From positions 1 to 5,087 of the forward strand of contig JANNBZ010000011.1 in NCBI GenBank assembly GCA_031386065.1: 5,087 nucleotides of DNA, in the 5' to 3' direction. Below the pieces are notes generated by a model that was not told where the DNA came from, did not search any database, and saw nothing but the letters and a program-made list of their open reading frames with translations. The position numbers and the translations under genes are program-made. Below, one piece after another: positions 1-5,087 of the stretch (position 1 is its first letter; each line of letters opens with the position of its first letter). Source of the stretch: JANYJJ01 sp031386065 (GTDB lineage Bacteria > Pseudomonadota > Gammaproteobacteria > Burkholderiales > Burkholderiaceae_C).

Positions 1-684
1 CGACGACGACGCGCGCAGCAGCCGCTCGAGGTCGCGCTTCAGCTTGGCGGGATCAGGATCGACCGGCGTGCGCATCATCCACTGGCCCATCGGGTCGACG
101 AGGTAGAGCTGCGCATCGAGCGCCTGTCCGGCGCTGGGCGCGAGCCAGGCGCTCAAGGCCGCCGGCGGCACCCGCAGCACGGTGGCCGAGGTGCCGGTCG
201 AGATGGCCTGCAGAACCTCGGGGCGCGGCGTGGCTTCGTCGGTGATCAGCCACAGCTTGTCGACGCGTTCTTTCTCGCGACCCAGCGTTTCGCGCAGCTG
301 TCGCTGCAAGTACAGGAGCTTCTCGCACGTCGCGTTGCACGCCGCGCCGGACACCATCACCAACAGCCACTGGCCGCGCAGACTGCTCGCGGTGACGGGC
401 TGCCCGGCCAAGTCTTTCAGAGGCAAGGTGCTGGGCATCTCGCGCGTCGGAACGATCAACTCGCTGTAGTTGCTGCGCCCTTCCGGACGGATCACGAAAT
501 AGGTGAGGTACGACGCGATCACCGGCGCGGCGCAGACCGCCAGCACCGCCAGCATCTTGAGCCGACCGTTCTGGGTCCGGCGCAACGTGCCCACGGCGGC
601 CGGGTTCGGCAGCGAGTGCACGGTGAAACTCAGCGGATCAGGTGCGGCGTCGGAGCCAGGGGCGGATGAGTTGGAACCAGACAT
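1..684 (-). CDS. Membrane-anchored Sco/thioredoxin-like protein, C-terminus cut by window edge
   Basis: 228 residues are visible and no stop is reached, although the end resembles the last helix of a thioredoxin-like fold, so little is probably missing. ATG 684 is the first possible start: an in-frame TGA lies at 697-699 with no start codon between, and a weak CAGG precedes it. The start overlaps the surf1 end by 47 nt in another frame. Seen: a polar N-terminus (1-43), one membrane helix (about 44-65), then a periplasmic domain. Residues 89-110 (LKDLAGQ, LRGQWLLVM) resemble the first strands of Sco/TlpA/AhpC-type folds. CNATC (C116, C120) sits where Sco proteins carry CxxxC, and LYLVDPMGQW (193-202) matches the Sco YLVDPxG strand. 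The distal copper-binding His of Sco is absent; the only His is H23, on the cytoplasmic side. Inferred: an oxidase-assembly factor, perhaps acting on thiols rather than storing copper. The position after surf1 supports an assembly role; the exact function is unknown. Confidence 0.85.
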   Translation of the reverse strand, partial: MSGSNSSAPGSDAAPDPLSFTVHSLPNPAAVGTLRRTQNGRLKMLAVLAVCAAPVIASYLTYFVIRPEGRSNYSELIVPTREMPSTLPLKDLAGQPVTASSLRGQWLLVMVSGAACNATCEKLLYLQRQLRETLGREKERVDKLWLITDEATPRPEVLQAISTGTSATVLRVPPAALSAWLAPSAGQALDAQLYLVDPMGQWMMRTPVDPDPAKLKRDLERLLRASSS

Positions 685-1372
685 ACAAACCTGCCATCAG
701 CGCACTCAAGGCGAACCATTGAAAGGCGTAGCCGTAGTGCTTGTGAACATCGACCGCGGGGCGCGGCCATTCGCGAAGCAGGCTGTCCGCCGCCGCATCG
801 TCCTGCATCACGGACAGCGGCTTGAGCGGCACGCCAGCTTCGCGTGAGTAGGAATCGAGATCGAGATTTTGCCGTATCGGCCCCGGGGCCGAGCCGGCGA
901 ACTCGTACAGCCGTGCCGGTGGCGGGGCAATGTGCCCGACGAGTTCGACGCTGCCCGCCGGAGTGGCCACGTCCGGCACGTGGCTGCGGTCGGTGAAGTC
1001 GCGCGGAGCCCAGCCGCGCTGCACCAGAACGGCCTCGGTGCTCCCGTCCAGCCTGAACGGCGTGACGACGACGAAGCCCGGCTTGCCATTCATCTGGCGG
1101 TTGTCCAGGAACAGCGTTGCCGACGGCAGCCACTGGCCGCGCAGGCGCACGCGCCTGAAGTGCTGTGCTGCAGCGTCTGCGGCGGTCGACGCGAGCGACG
1201 TGCCTGGCAATTCGGGCAGCGAGCCGCGCGCGTCGAGCATCTGCTGCAGCGCCACTTTCTGGGCCGCACGATTCAGCTGCCAGACCCCCAGCGCCGATGT
1301 CAGGGCCACGCCGGCGATCGTCGCGAAGGTGATCGTCAAAGCGGCCTTGCGACTTGGCACGAGCGAGGTCAT
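638..1372 (-). CDS. surf1: SURF1 family cytochrome oxidase assembly protein
   Basis: 244 residues, a normal bacterial SURF1 length. SURF1 proteins are inner-membrane factors that help place haem a in subunit I of aa3 oxidases. Seen: the two-helix layout of the family, with TM1 at about 9-29 and TM2 at about 215-236 enclosing a large periplasmic domain. The signature LGVWQLNRAAQK (28-39) follows TM1, with LRGQW (77-81), LDNRQMNGKPG (89-99) and VLVQRGWAP (115-123) in the middle. HKHYGYAFQWFALS (210-223) opens TM2; the family's conserved His and Tyr there are H212 and Y213. ATG 1372 is the first possible start, because an in-frame TGA lies at 1382-1384 with no start codon between; the Shine-Dalgarno is weak. 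The gene is divergent from the DUF2909 gene across 63 nt, so it must be transcribed from there or by readthrough of the hairpin at 1665-1692. Its end overlaps the Sco-like gene by 47 nt. Confidence 0.96.
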   Translation of the reverse strand: MTSLVPSRKAALTITFATIAGVALTSALGVWQLNRAAQKVALQQMLDARGSLPELPGTSLASTAADAAAQHFRRVRLRGQWLPSATLFLDNRQMNGKPGFVVVTPFRLDGSTEAVLVQRGWAPRDFTDRSHVPDVATPAGSVELVGHIAPPPARLYEFAGSAPGPIRQNLDLDSYSREAGVPLKPLSVMQDDAAADSLLREWPRPAVDVHKHYGYAFQWFALSALMAGLYVWFQLIRPWLRRRT

Positions 1373-1435
1373 CGGTGCCGCTCACTCGGGCTTCCAAGCC
1401 GCAATGCCATCGCGGGCGGTTGATAATCGAGACTC
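1373..1435. promoter_or_regulatory. Divergent intergenic region between surf1 and the DUF2909 gene
   Basis: These 63 bases separate two start codons on opposite strands, so the region should hold or adjoin promoters for both directions. I see no convincing -35/-10 pair. GATAAT (1422-1427) on the plus strand is close to a -10 box, but it ends 8 nt before the ATG and would give an almost leaderless transcript; no matching -35 lies upstream. A 12-bp perfect palindrome GGCTTCCAAGCC occupies 1389-1400, near the middle, and could be an operator half-site pair or chance. The regulatory role is inferred from gene orientation. Confidence 0.4.
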
Positions 1436-1657
1436 ATGAAAACCATCATCATCCTGGCGCTGATCGCCATCATTGGCGCACTGATTGTCGCGGGCATATC
1501 GATGATTCGCGACGGCCGCGACGGCAAGCAGAAAACCAACGCGATGATGCGTGCCCTCGCGCTGCGCGTCGGCATCTCGGTCGCGCTGTTCGTCTGCATC
1601 CTCGCCGCGTACAAGCTGGGCTGGATCCGCCCGACGGGGCTGCCGTTGGGAGGTTGA
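1436..1657 (+). CDS. Twin transmembrane protein, DUF2909 family
   Basis: 73 residues, the only gene on the plus strand. Seen: two hydrophobic segments (about 3-24 and 44-63) joined by a charged loop (IRDGRDGKQKT, 24-34), giving a small hairpin membrane protein with LALRVGISVALF (41-52) opening the second helix. Layout, length and position beside ctaE and surf1 match the DUF2909 'twin transmembrane protein' family of betaproteobacteria. Its biochemical role is not known to me; an accessory role in oxidase assembly or stability is inferred only from neighbours. ATG 1436 has a weak GAG upstream, and the leader may be very short. The gene is convergent with ctaE and ends 7 nt before a strong hairpin terminator. 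Base composition matches the neighbours, so nothing suggests recent insertion. Confidence 0.88.
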   Translation: MKTIIILALIAIIGALIVAGISMIRDGRDGKQKTNAMMRALALRVGISVALFVCILAAYKLGWIRPTGLPLGG

Positions 1658-1664
1658 GGTCCAC

Positions 1665-1692
1665 AAAAAACGCCGCGTTACGCGGCGTTTTT
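1665..1692. terminator. Bidirectional intrinsic terminator between the DUF2909 gene and ctaE
   Basis: A near-perfect hairpin: the GC core ACGCCGCG (1670-1677) pairs with CGCGGCGT (1681-1688) across the loop TTA. Flanking A (1665-1670) and T (1688-1692) tracts extend the pairing to 12 bp and give a U-tract to transcripts from either strand. It lies 8 nt beyond the DUF2909 stop on the plus strand and 112 nt beyond the ctaE stop on the minus strand, so it can end both convergent units. Confidence 0.93.
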
Positions 1693-1804
1693 CCTTGCTG
1701 CAGCCCGATTCAGGCTTGCACGCAGGTGGTTGATCGACGCTGCTGCACGGGCCTTCGCGAGCCGACTTTGCTGGACAGCTTCGCAGGTCCTTCGCGCCGT
1801 CGGC
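1693..1804 (-). other. 3' untranslated region of ctaE with an inverted repeat
   Basis: This 112-nt non-coding stretch lies between the ctaE stop and the shared terminator. An 8-bp inverted repeat, GAGCCGAC (1759-1766) and GTCGGCTC (1799-1806), could fold in the ctaE message and reaches into the stop codon (1805-1807). The 32-nt loop makes this a modest structure without a U-tract, so it is not called a terminator. No coding signal was recognised here. Confidence 0.45.
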
Positions 1805-2689
1805 TCAGAGCCAGTACACGACGATGTACAGCCCCAGCCAGACGACGTCGACGAAGTGCCAGTACCAGGCCGCTCCCTCGAAGCCGAAGTGGCGCTGCGG
1901 GGTGAAGTGGCCCTTCATCAGGCGGATGGTGATGAACAGCAGCATCAGCATACCCACCAACACGTGAAAGCCGTGGAAGCCGGTGAGCATGAAGAAGGTC
2001 GAGCCGTAGACGCCGGAGCTGAGCTTGAGATTCAGTTCGCTGTACGCGTGGCTGTACTCGTAGGCCTGCACACCCAGGAAGGTCGCACCGAGGACGACCG
2101 TGACCCACATGAAGGCGATGGTCTTGGCACGGTGGCCGGCCAGCAAGGCATGGTGTGCGATGGTCAGCGTGACGCCCGACGACAACAGCAGCGCGGTGTT
2201 GATGGTCGGCAGCGGCCACGGCCCCATGGTAGTGAAGGGTTCGACCACACCGGCCGGCGAGGCGGTGATGCCGGCTTGCGCACTCGGCCAGATGGCTTTG
2301 AAATCAGGCCACAGCACGGCGTTGTCGAGGCTGCCCAGGTTCGGCACGGCGTGCAGCCGAGTCCAGTACAGGGCACCAAAGAAAGCGCCGAAGAACATCA
2401 CTTCCGAGAAGATGAACCAGCTCATGCTCCAACGGAACGAAACGTCGATGCGGTCGCTGTACATGCCGCTTTCGCTCTCGCTGATGGCCTGGCGGAACCA
2501 CAACTGCAGCGTGTAGGCCCACAGCAGCAGGCCGAACATCACGGCATAGGCTCCCCAGCCATGGCCATTGACCCACTGCCCGCCACCAACGATGACGAAG
2601 AACAGCCCGAAGGCCGCCATCGCCGGGAAGCGCGACGGTGCGGGGACAAAGTAATAGGGCGTCTGCCCGTGGGTGGTCGCTGCCGACAT
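1805..2689 (-). CDS. ctaE: Cytochrome c oxidase subunit III (aa3-type)
   Basis: 294 residues, complete and in the usual bacterial range. Subunit III is an integral part of the aa3 oxidase core; it carries no metal and stabilises proton uptake and turnover of subunit I. Seen: seven hydrophobic segments, with the family signature WFIFSEVMFFGAFF (91-104) including the conserved membrane Glu (E96), GVQAYEYSHA (206-215), FFMLTGFHGFHVLVG (232-246) and a C-terminal HFGFEGAAWYWHFVDVVW (267-284). The loop at about 115-160 between the third and fourth helices is long compared with mitochondrial COX3, as in many bacterial subunits. The start at ATG 2689 is fixed by a perfect AGGAG 5 nt upstream (2695-2699). 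It is preceded by the DUF2970 gene (76-nt gap) and followed by the terminator at 1665-1692. Confidence 0.98.
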   Translation of the reverse strand: MSAATTHGQTPYYFVPAPSRFPAMAAFGLFFVIVGGGQWVNGHGWGAYAVMFGLLLWAYTLQLWFRQAISESESGMYSDRIDVSFRWSMSWFIFSEVMFFGAFFGALYWTRLHAVPNLGSLDNAVLWPDFKAIWPSAQAGITASPAGVVEPFTTMGPWPLPTINTALLLSSGVTLTIAHHALLAGHRAKTIAFMWVTVVLGATFLGVQAYEYSHAYSELNLKLSSGVYGSTFFMLTGFHGFHVLVGMLMLLFITIRLMKGHFTPQRHFGFEGAAWYWHFVDVVWLGLYIVVYWL

Positions 2690-2765
2690 GGTTTCTCCTG
2701 AATCGCCAATTGTTCTTGAATTTCAATCGCCACACCTGGCTCACCGGCCCGGTGTGTCACATCCG
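2690..2765 (-). other. Intergenic leader between the DUF2970 gene and ctaE
   Basis: A 76-nt gap that is locally AT-richer than the genes around it. It contains the palindrome CACCGGCCCGGTG (2742-2754), which can form a short stem and competes with a CACACC/GGTGTG pairing (2731-2736 with 2751-2756). An 11-bp palindrome TTGAATTTCAA lies at 2716-2726, and AATCGCCA is repeated directly at 2701-2708 and 2725-2732. A weak internal promoter or mRNA processing element is possible; no good -35/-10 pair is visible. Confidence 0.4.
2695..2699 (-). promoter_or_regulatory. Strong ribosome binding site of ctaE
   Basis: AGGAG on the minus strand, 5 nt before ATG 2689. It is the clearest Shine-Dalgarno in the window and contrasts with the weak or absent ones before the 36-aa gene, ctaG and the DUF2970 gene. 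This suggests that subunit III is initiated independently at a high rate while the assembly factors rely on coupling. Confidence 0.85.
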
Positions 2766-3005
2766 TTATTTTGCCAAGCCGCTGGCGAGAACCCAGTTCA
2801 CCAGCAGCAGCAGCACCGCGATGAAGATCACGGCGCCGATCACGCCTGCGATCACCAGATGCACCGGGTTCAGCTGGCTGACATCTTTCTCGAGATCGGC
2901 CGACCGGCGCACGCCGAAGAACGACCAGGCGACCGCGCGCAGGGTCTGAAGGAACGACGCCTTGCGCCGCACCGCCGCCCTGAGGTTGGACAGTGGCTCG
3001 TTCAC
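2766..3005 (-). CDS. DUF2970 family small membrane protein
   Basis: 79 residues. Seen: an amphipathic, basic N-terminal part with ASFLQTLRAVAWSFFGVRR (16-34), a short acidic stretch (DLEKD, 37-41), NPVHL (46-50), then one long hydrophobic helix (about 49-74). This layout matches the DUF2970 family, found in proteobacterial cytochrome oxidase loci between ctaG and ctaE. No biochemical function is known to me; a role in oxidase assembly is inferred from position. The start is a GTG (3003-3005) whose last two bases are the first two of the ctaG stop TGA (3002-3004). With little Shine-Dalgarno signal nearby (GAGG about 11 nt upstream), translation is probably coupled to ctaG. The stop is TAA, 76 nt before ctaE. 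Confidence 0.9.
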   Translation of the reverse strand: MNEPLSNLRAAVRRKASFLQTLRAVAWSFFGVRRSADLEKDVSQLNPVHLVIAGVIGAVIFIAVLLLLVNWVLASGLAK

Positions 3006-3637
3006 GCGCCGCCGGCCTCAGAGATCAGCGTTGCGCTGGGTGCGGCCGGCACCTTGCCGCCCACCTCGAAGAAGGTGTACGACAAGGTGATGGTGGTCAC
3101 GTCCTTGGGCAGCTTTGGATCGATGTAGAACACCACCGGCCACTGCTTCACCTCGCCCGCCTTCATCGTGTACTCGTTGAAACAGAAGCACTCGACCTTG
3201 TTGAAGTGCGCCATGGCCTGCATCGGCGCATAGCTGGGGATGGCTTGCGCGGCCATGGTGCGGTTCTGGATGTTCTTGAACTCGTACATCACGCTGACCA
3301 TTTCGCCGGGATGAACCTGCACGCTGCGCTGCGCGGGCTTGAAGTCCCAGACACCGCGCGCATTGGCATCGAACTCGACCGTGATGGTGCGCGAGCGATC
3401 GACCTGGGTGTTGCCGCCCGCGCGTGAGTCCGCCTTTCCGGAGGCGCCGGCAGAGAGCCGTTCGGACACCGACAGCACGTTGATGCCCAGCGCCGAACAG
3501 ATTGCGCGGTACACCGGCACCAAGGCGTAGCCGAAGGCAAACATCAGCGCGGCAACGACCAGCAACTTGCCGACCATGCGGGCGTTGTCGCCACGCAGCG
3601 CCACCGCGCTCGCCGACCGGCCATGTTGTTCAGGCAT
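3002..3637 (-). CDS. ctaG: Cytochrome c oxidase assembly protein CtaG/Cox11
   Basis: 211 residues, close to the usual bacterial Cox11 length. Cox11 is a membrane-anchored copper chaperone that supplies copper to the CuB site of subunit I. Seen: a cytoplasmic N-terminus (1-21), one membrane helix (about 22-42), then a periplasmic immunoglobulin-like domain. The copper-binding CFCF motif is intact at 150-153 (C150, C152), and the third family cysteine, C47, sits just after the membrane helix in VYRAICSALG. RTITVEFDANA (83-93) and WPVVFYIDPKL (166-176) are further conserved blocks. Residues 62-78 form a Gly/Ala/Ser-rich linker somewhat longer than in many homologues. ATG 3637 lies one codon after the stop of the 36-aa gene and in the same frame, with no clear Shine-Dalgarno, so translation is probably coupled. 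M21 is a possible later start, but it would remove the whole cytoplasmic N-terminus. Confidence 0.97.
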   Translation of the reverse strand: MPEQHGRSASAVALRGDNARMVGKLLVVAALMFAFGYALVPVYRAICSALGINVLSVSERLSAGASGKADSRAGGNTQVDRSRTITVEFDANARGVWDFKPAQRSVQVHPGEMVSVMYEFKNIQNRTMAAQAIPSYAPMQAMAHFNKVECFCFNEYTMKAGEVKQWPVVFYIDPKLPKDVTTITLSYTFFEVGGKVPAAPSATLISEAGGA

Positions 3638-3640
3638 GCG

Positions 3641-3751
3641 TCACAGGCCGATCAAGGCCGCCTTGGCAACGAAGCCGACGAGGAACACGACCGCCACCGA
3701 TCCGAGGATCAGTGCCAGGCGCAGGTTCTTCTTTTTCTGCTCAGGTGTCAT
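3641..3751 (-). CDS. 36-aa single-span membrane protein, cytochrome oxidase small assembly protein type
   Basis: The ORF encodes 36 residues: a basic head MTPEQKKKNLR (1-11) and one hydrophobic helix (about 12-28) ending VAKAALIGL. Length, charge pattern and position between ctaD and ctaG match the 'cytochrome oxidase small assembly protein' annotated in Burkholderiales; I know of no biochemical characterisation. It starts 19 nt after the ctaD stop (3771-3773) and ends 3 nt before the ctaG start, so it fills the gap exactly. ATG 3751 is chosen; an adjacent in-frame GTG (3752-3754) could add one residue. No good Shine-Dalgarno is visible, which suggests re-initiation after ctaD. The positive-inside rule puts the lysine-rich N-terminus in the cytoplasm. 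Confidence 0.85.
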   Translation of the reverse strand: MTPEQKKKNLRLALILGSVAVVFLVGFVAKAALIGL

Positions 3752-3770
3752 CACGGGGTGCGGCTTGCGA

Positions 3771-5087
3771 TCAGGCAATGATCTTGGTGGCGTTCGCGTT
3801 CAGCTTGGGCGGCGTCTCAAACGTGTGAAACGGAGCCGGTGACGGCACTTCCCACTCCAGCCCTTCGGCAGCTTCCCACGGCCGCTGCGACGCTGGCTGT
3901 CCCTTGCCTCGCATGCATGGCAGCACGATGAAGAAGAAGAAGAACACCTGCGCCAGACCAAAGCCGAATGCGCCCACCGACGCGACCATGTTGAAGTCGG
4001 TGAACTGCATCGGGTAGTCGGCATAGCGACGCGGCATGCCGGCCAGACCCAGGAAGTGCATCGGGAAGAAGGTCAGGTTGAAGAAGACCAGCGACAGCCA
4101 GAAGTGCCACTTGCCGCGCACCTCGTTGTACATGACCCCGGTCCACTTCGGGATCCAGTAGTAGACGCCGGCGAACATCGCGTACAGCGAACCGGCCACC
4201 AGCACGTAGTGGAAGTGCGCCACCACGTAGTAGGTGTCCTGCAGCTGGATGTCGACCGGCGCCATGGCCAGGATCAGCCCGGTGAAACCACCCATCGTGA
4301 ACACGAAGATGAAGCCGACCGCGAACAGCATCGGCGTCTCGAAGGTCATCGAACCGCGCCACATGGTGGCGATCCAGTTGAAGACCTTCACACCGGTGGG
4401 CACGGCGATCAGCATCGTCGCGTACATGAAGAACAGCTGGCCCGTGACCGGCATGCCGGTGGTGAACATGTGGTGTGCCCACACGATGAACGACAGGATT
4501 GCGATCGACGCCGTGGCGTAGACCATCGAGGTGTAGCCGAACAGGCGCTTGCGGGCGAAGGCCGGGATGATGGCGCTGACGATGCCGAAGGCCGGCAAGA
4601 TCATGATGTAGACCTCGGGGTGGCCGAAGAACCAGAAGATGTGCTGGTACATCACCGGGTCGCCGCCGCCGGCCGGGTTGAAGAAGTGAGTGCCGAAGTG
4701 GCGGTCGGTCAGCGTCATCGTGATCGCGCCGGCGAGCACCGGCATCACGGCGATCAGCAAGTAGGCGGTGATCAGCCAGGTCCAGCAGAACAGCGGCATC
4801 TTCATCAGCGTCATGCCCGGAGCGCGCATGTTGAGGATGGTGACGACGATGTTGATCGAACCCATGATCGAGCTCGCGCCGAGGATGTGCATCGCGAAGA
4901 TGCCGGCGTCCATCGACGGGCCCATCTGCAAGGTGAGCGGCGCGTAGAGCGTCCAGCCGGCCGCCGGTGCACCACCGGGCATGAAGAACGAACCGACCAG
5001 CATGCCGCCGGCCGGGATCAGCAGCCAGAAGCTGAAGTTGTTCATGCGCGCGAAGGCCATGTCGGGCGCGCCGATCTGCAGCGGGAT
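3771..5087 (-). CDS. ctaD: Cytochrome c oxidase subunit I (aa3-type), 5' end beyond window
   Basis: 438 C-terminal residues are visible of about 530 expected. The frame is open to the right edge, so ATG 5058-5060 is internal. Subunit I reduces O2 at the haem a3-CuB centre and pumps protons in the inner membrane. Numbering from the first visible residue: GAPDMAFARMNN (6-17) carries the D-channel Asp (D9); GHPEVY (155-160) carries CuB ligand H156, the proton-gating Glu E158 and the cross-linked Tyr Y160; WAHHMF (203-208) carries CuB ligands H205/H206; PTGVK (230-234) carries the K-channel Lys K234; and AHFHYV (290-295) carries haem a3 ligand H291 and haem a ligand H293. Having both D- and K-channel residues places it in the A-type (A1) haem-copper oxidases. 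About ten of twelve helices are visible; the first two, with the other haem a His, are missing. Five consecutive TTC codons (3930-3944) lie in the last helix. It is followed by the 36-aa gene after 19 nt. Confidence 0.99.
   Translation of the reverse strand: MPLQIGAPDMAFARMNNFSFWLLIPAGGMLVGSFFMPGGAPAAGWTLYAPLTLQMGPSMDAGIFAMHILGASSIMGSINIVVTILNMRAPGMTLMKMPLFCWTWLITAYLLIAVMPVLAGAITMTLTDRHFGTHFFNPAGGGDPVMYQHIFWFFGHPEVYIMILPAFGIVSAIIPAFARKRLFGYTSMVYATASIAILSFIVWAHHMFTTGMPVTGQLFFMYATMLIAVPTGVKVFNWIATMWRGSMTFETPMLFAVGFIFVFTMGGFTGLILAMAPVDIQLQDTYYVVAHFHYVLVAGSLYAMFAGVYYWIPKWTGVMYNEVRGKWHFWLSLVFFNLTFFPMHFLGLAGMPRRYADYPMQFTDFNMVASVGAFGFGLAQVFFFFFIVLPCMRGKGQPASQRPWEAAEGLEWEVPSPAPFHTFETPPKLNANATKIIA

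Noticed and set aside
53..370. 105-codon minus-strand frame at the left edge
   Set aside because: It is a shifted frame within the Sco-like gene (1-684), which shows an intact membrane helix, CxxxC and thioredoxin-like strands.
630..1397. 255-codon minus-strand frame slightly longer than surf1
   Set aside because: It is an Arg/Ala-rich shifted frame with no family motif, whereas the surf1 frame has the complete SURF1 signatures and two membrane helices.
1697..1704. Palindrome GCTGCAGC beside the terminator
   Set aside because: An 8-bp palindrome of common GC-rich bases with no loop, U-tract or repeat partner; chance is the simplest explanation.
1730..2701. 323-codon open frame on the plus strand, longer than the ctaE gene it opposes
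   Set aside because: It lies almost wholly antisense to ctaE, and its product is a repetitive His/Glu/Arg/Gln/Gly-rich sequence with no domain, as expected from the complement of GC-rich codons. ctaE has all family motifs and a perfect ribosome site.
2698..2726. Possible promoter TTGAAA, 17 nt, ATTCAG before ctaE on the minus strand
   Set aside because: The -10 matches only two of six consensus bases, and the site would start transcription at or beyond the ribosome binding site.
3930..3944. Trinucleotide run (five TTC codons on the minus strand)
   Set aside because: It encodes phenylalanines in the last membrane helix of subunit I, where such runs are normal, so it is not treated as a separate repeat element.
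3817..4482. 221-codon minus-strand frame inside ctaD
   Set aside because: It is a shifted frame of subunit I; its product is an Arg/His/Gly-rich string without hydrophobic segments.

Overview
The window is a GC-rich (roughly 60-65% by eye) stretch of a bacterial chromosome carrying most of an aa3-type cytochrome c oxidase (cta/cox) locus. The gene content and order, with DUF2970 and DUF2909 (twin transmembrane) proteins, a 36-residue small assembly protein and a SURF1 gene among the structural genes, point to a betaproteobacterium, most likely in Burkholderiales. That placement is inferred from gene content and base composition; no marker gene is present to settle it.

All genes but one are on the minus strand, so the locus reads from right to left. 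First comes ctaD (subunit I, 5' end beyond the right edge), then a 36-aa single-span membrane protein, ctaG/cox11 (CuB insertion), a DUF2970 membrane protein and ctaE (subunit III). These five are tightly packed, with gaps of 19 and 3 nt, one 2-nt overlap, and a 76-nt gap before ctaE, and they look like one transcription unit. The group ends at a strong symmetrical hairpin (1665-1692) that also ends the only plus-strand gene, a DUF2909 protein (1436-1657), which faces ctaE. On the other side of that gene a second minus-strand unit begins with surf1. It is followed, with a 47-nt overlap, by a membrane-anchored Sco/thioredoxin-like protein that runs off the left edge.

Functionally, subunits I and III belong to the haem a/a3-CuB oxidase in the inner membrane. 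Cox11 delivers copper to the CuB site of subunit I, and SURF1 assists haem a insertion. The 36-aa, DUF2970 and DUF2909 proteins are small membrane proteins that travel with the locus. Subunit II (ctaC) would be expected beyond the right edge, and haem a synthesis genes (ctaA, ctaB) with a canonical Sco beyond the left edge; these are expectations, not observations.

I found no mobile element, CRISPR array, tRNA or rRNA, and no stretch over 300 bases without a gene. The window is mostly a conventional respiratory locus. The points most worth a second look are the Sco-like protein, which keeps a CxxxC pair but has no histidine in its periplasmic domain; the 36-aa ORF lying in the same frame as Cox11; and the opposite-strand DUF2909 gene that splits the locus.
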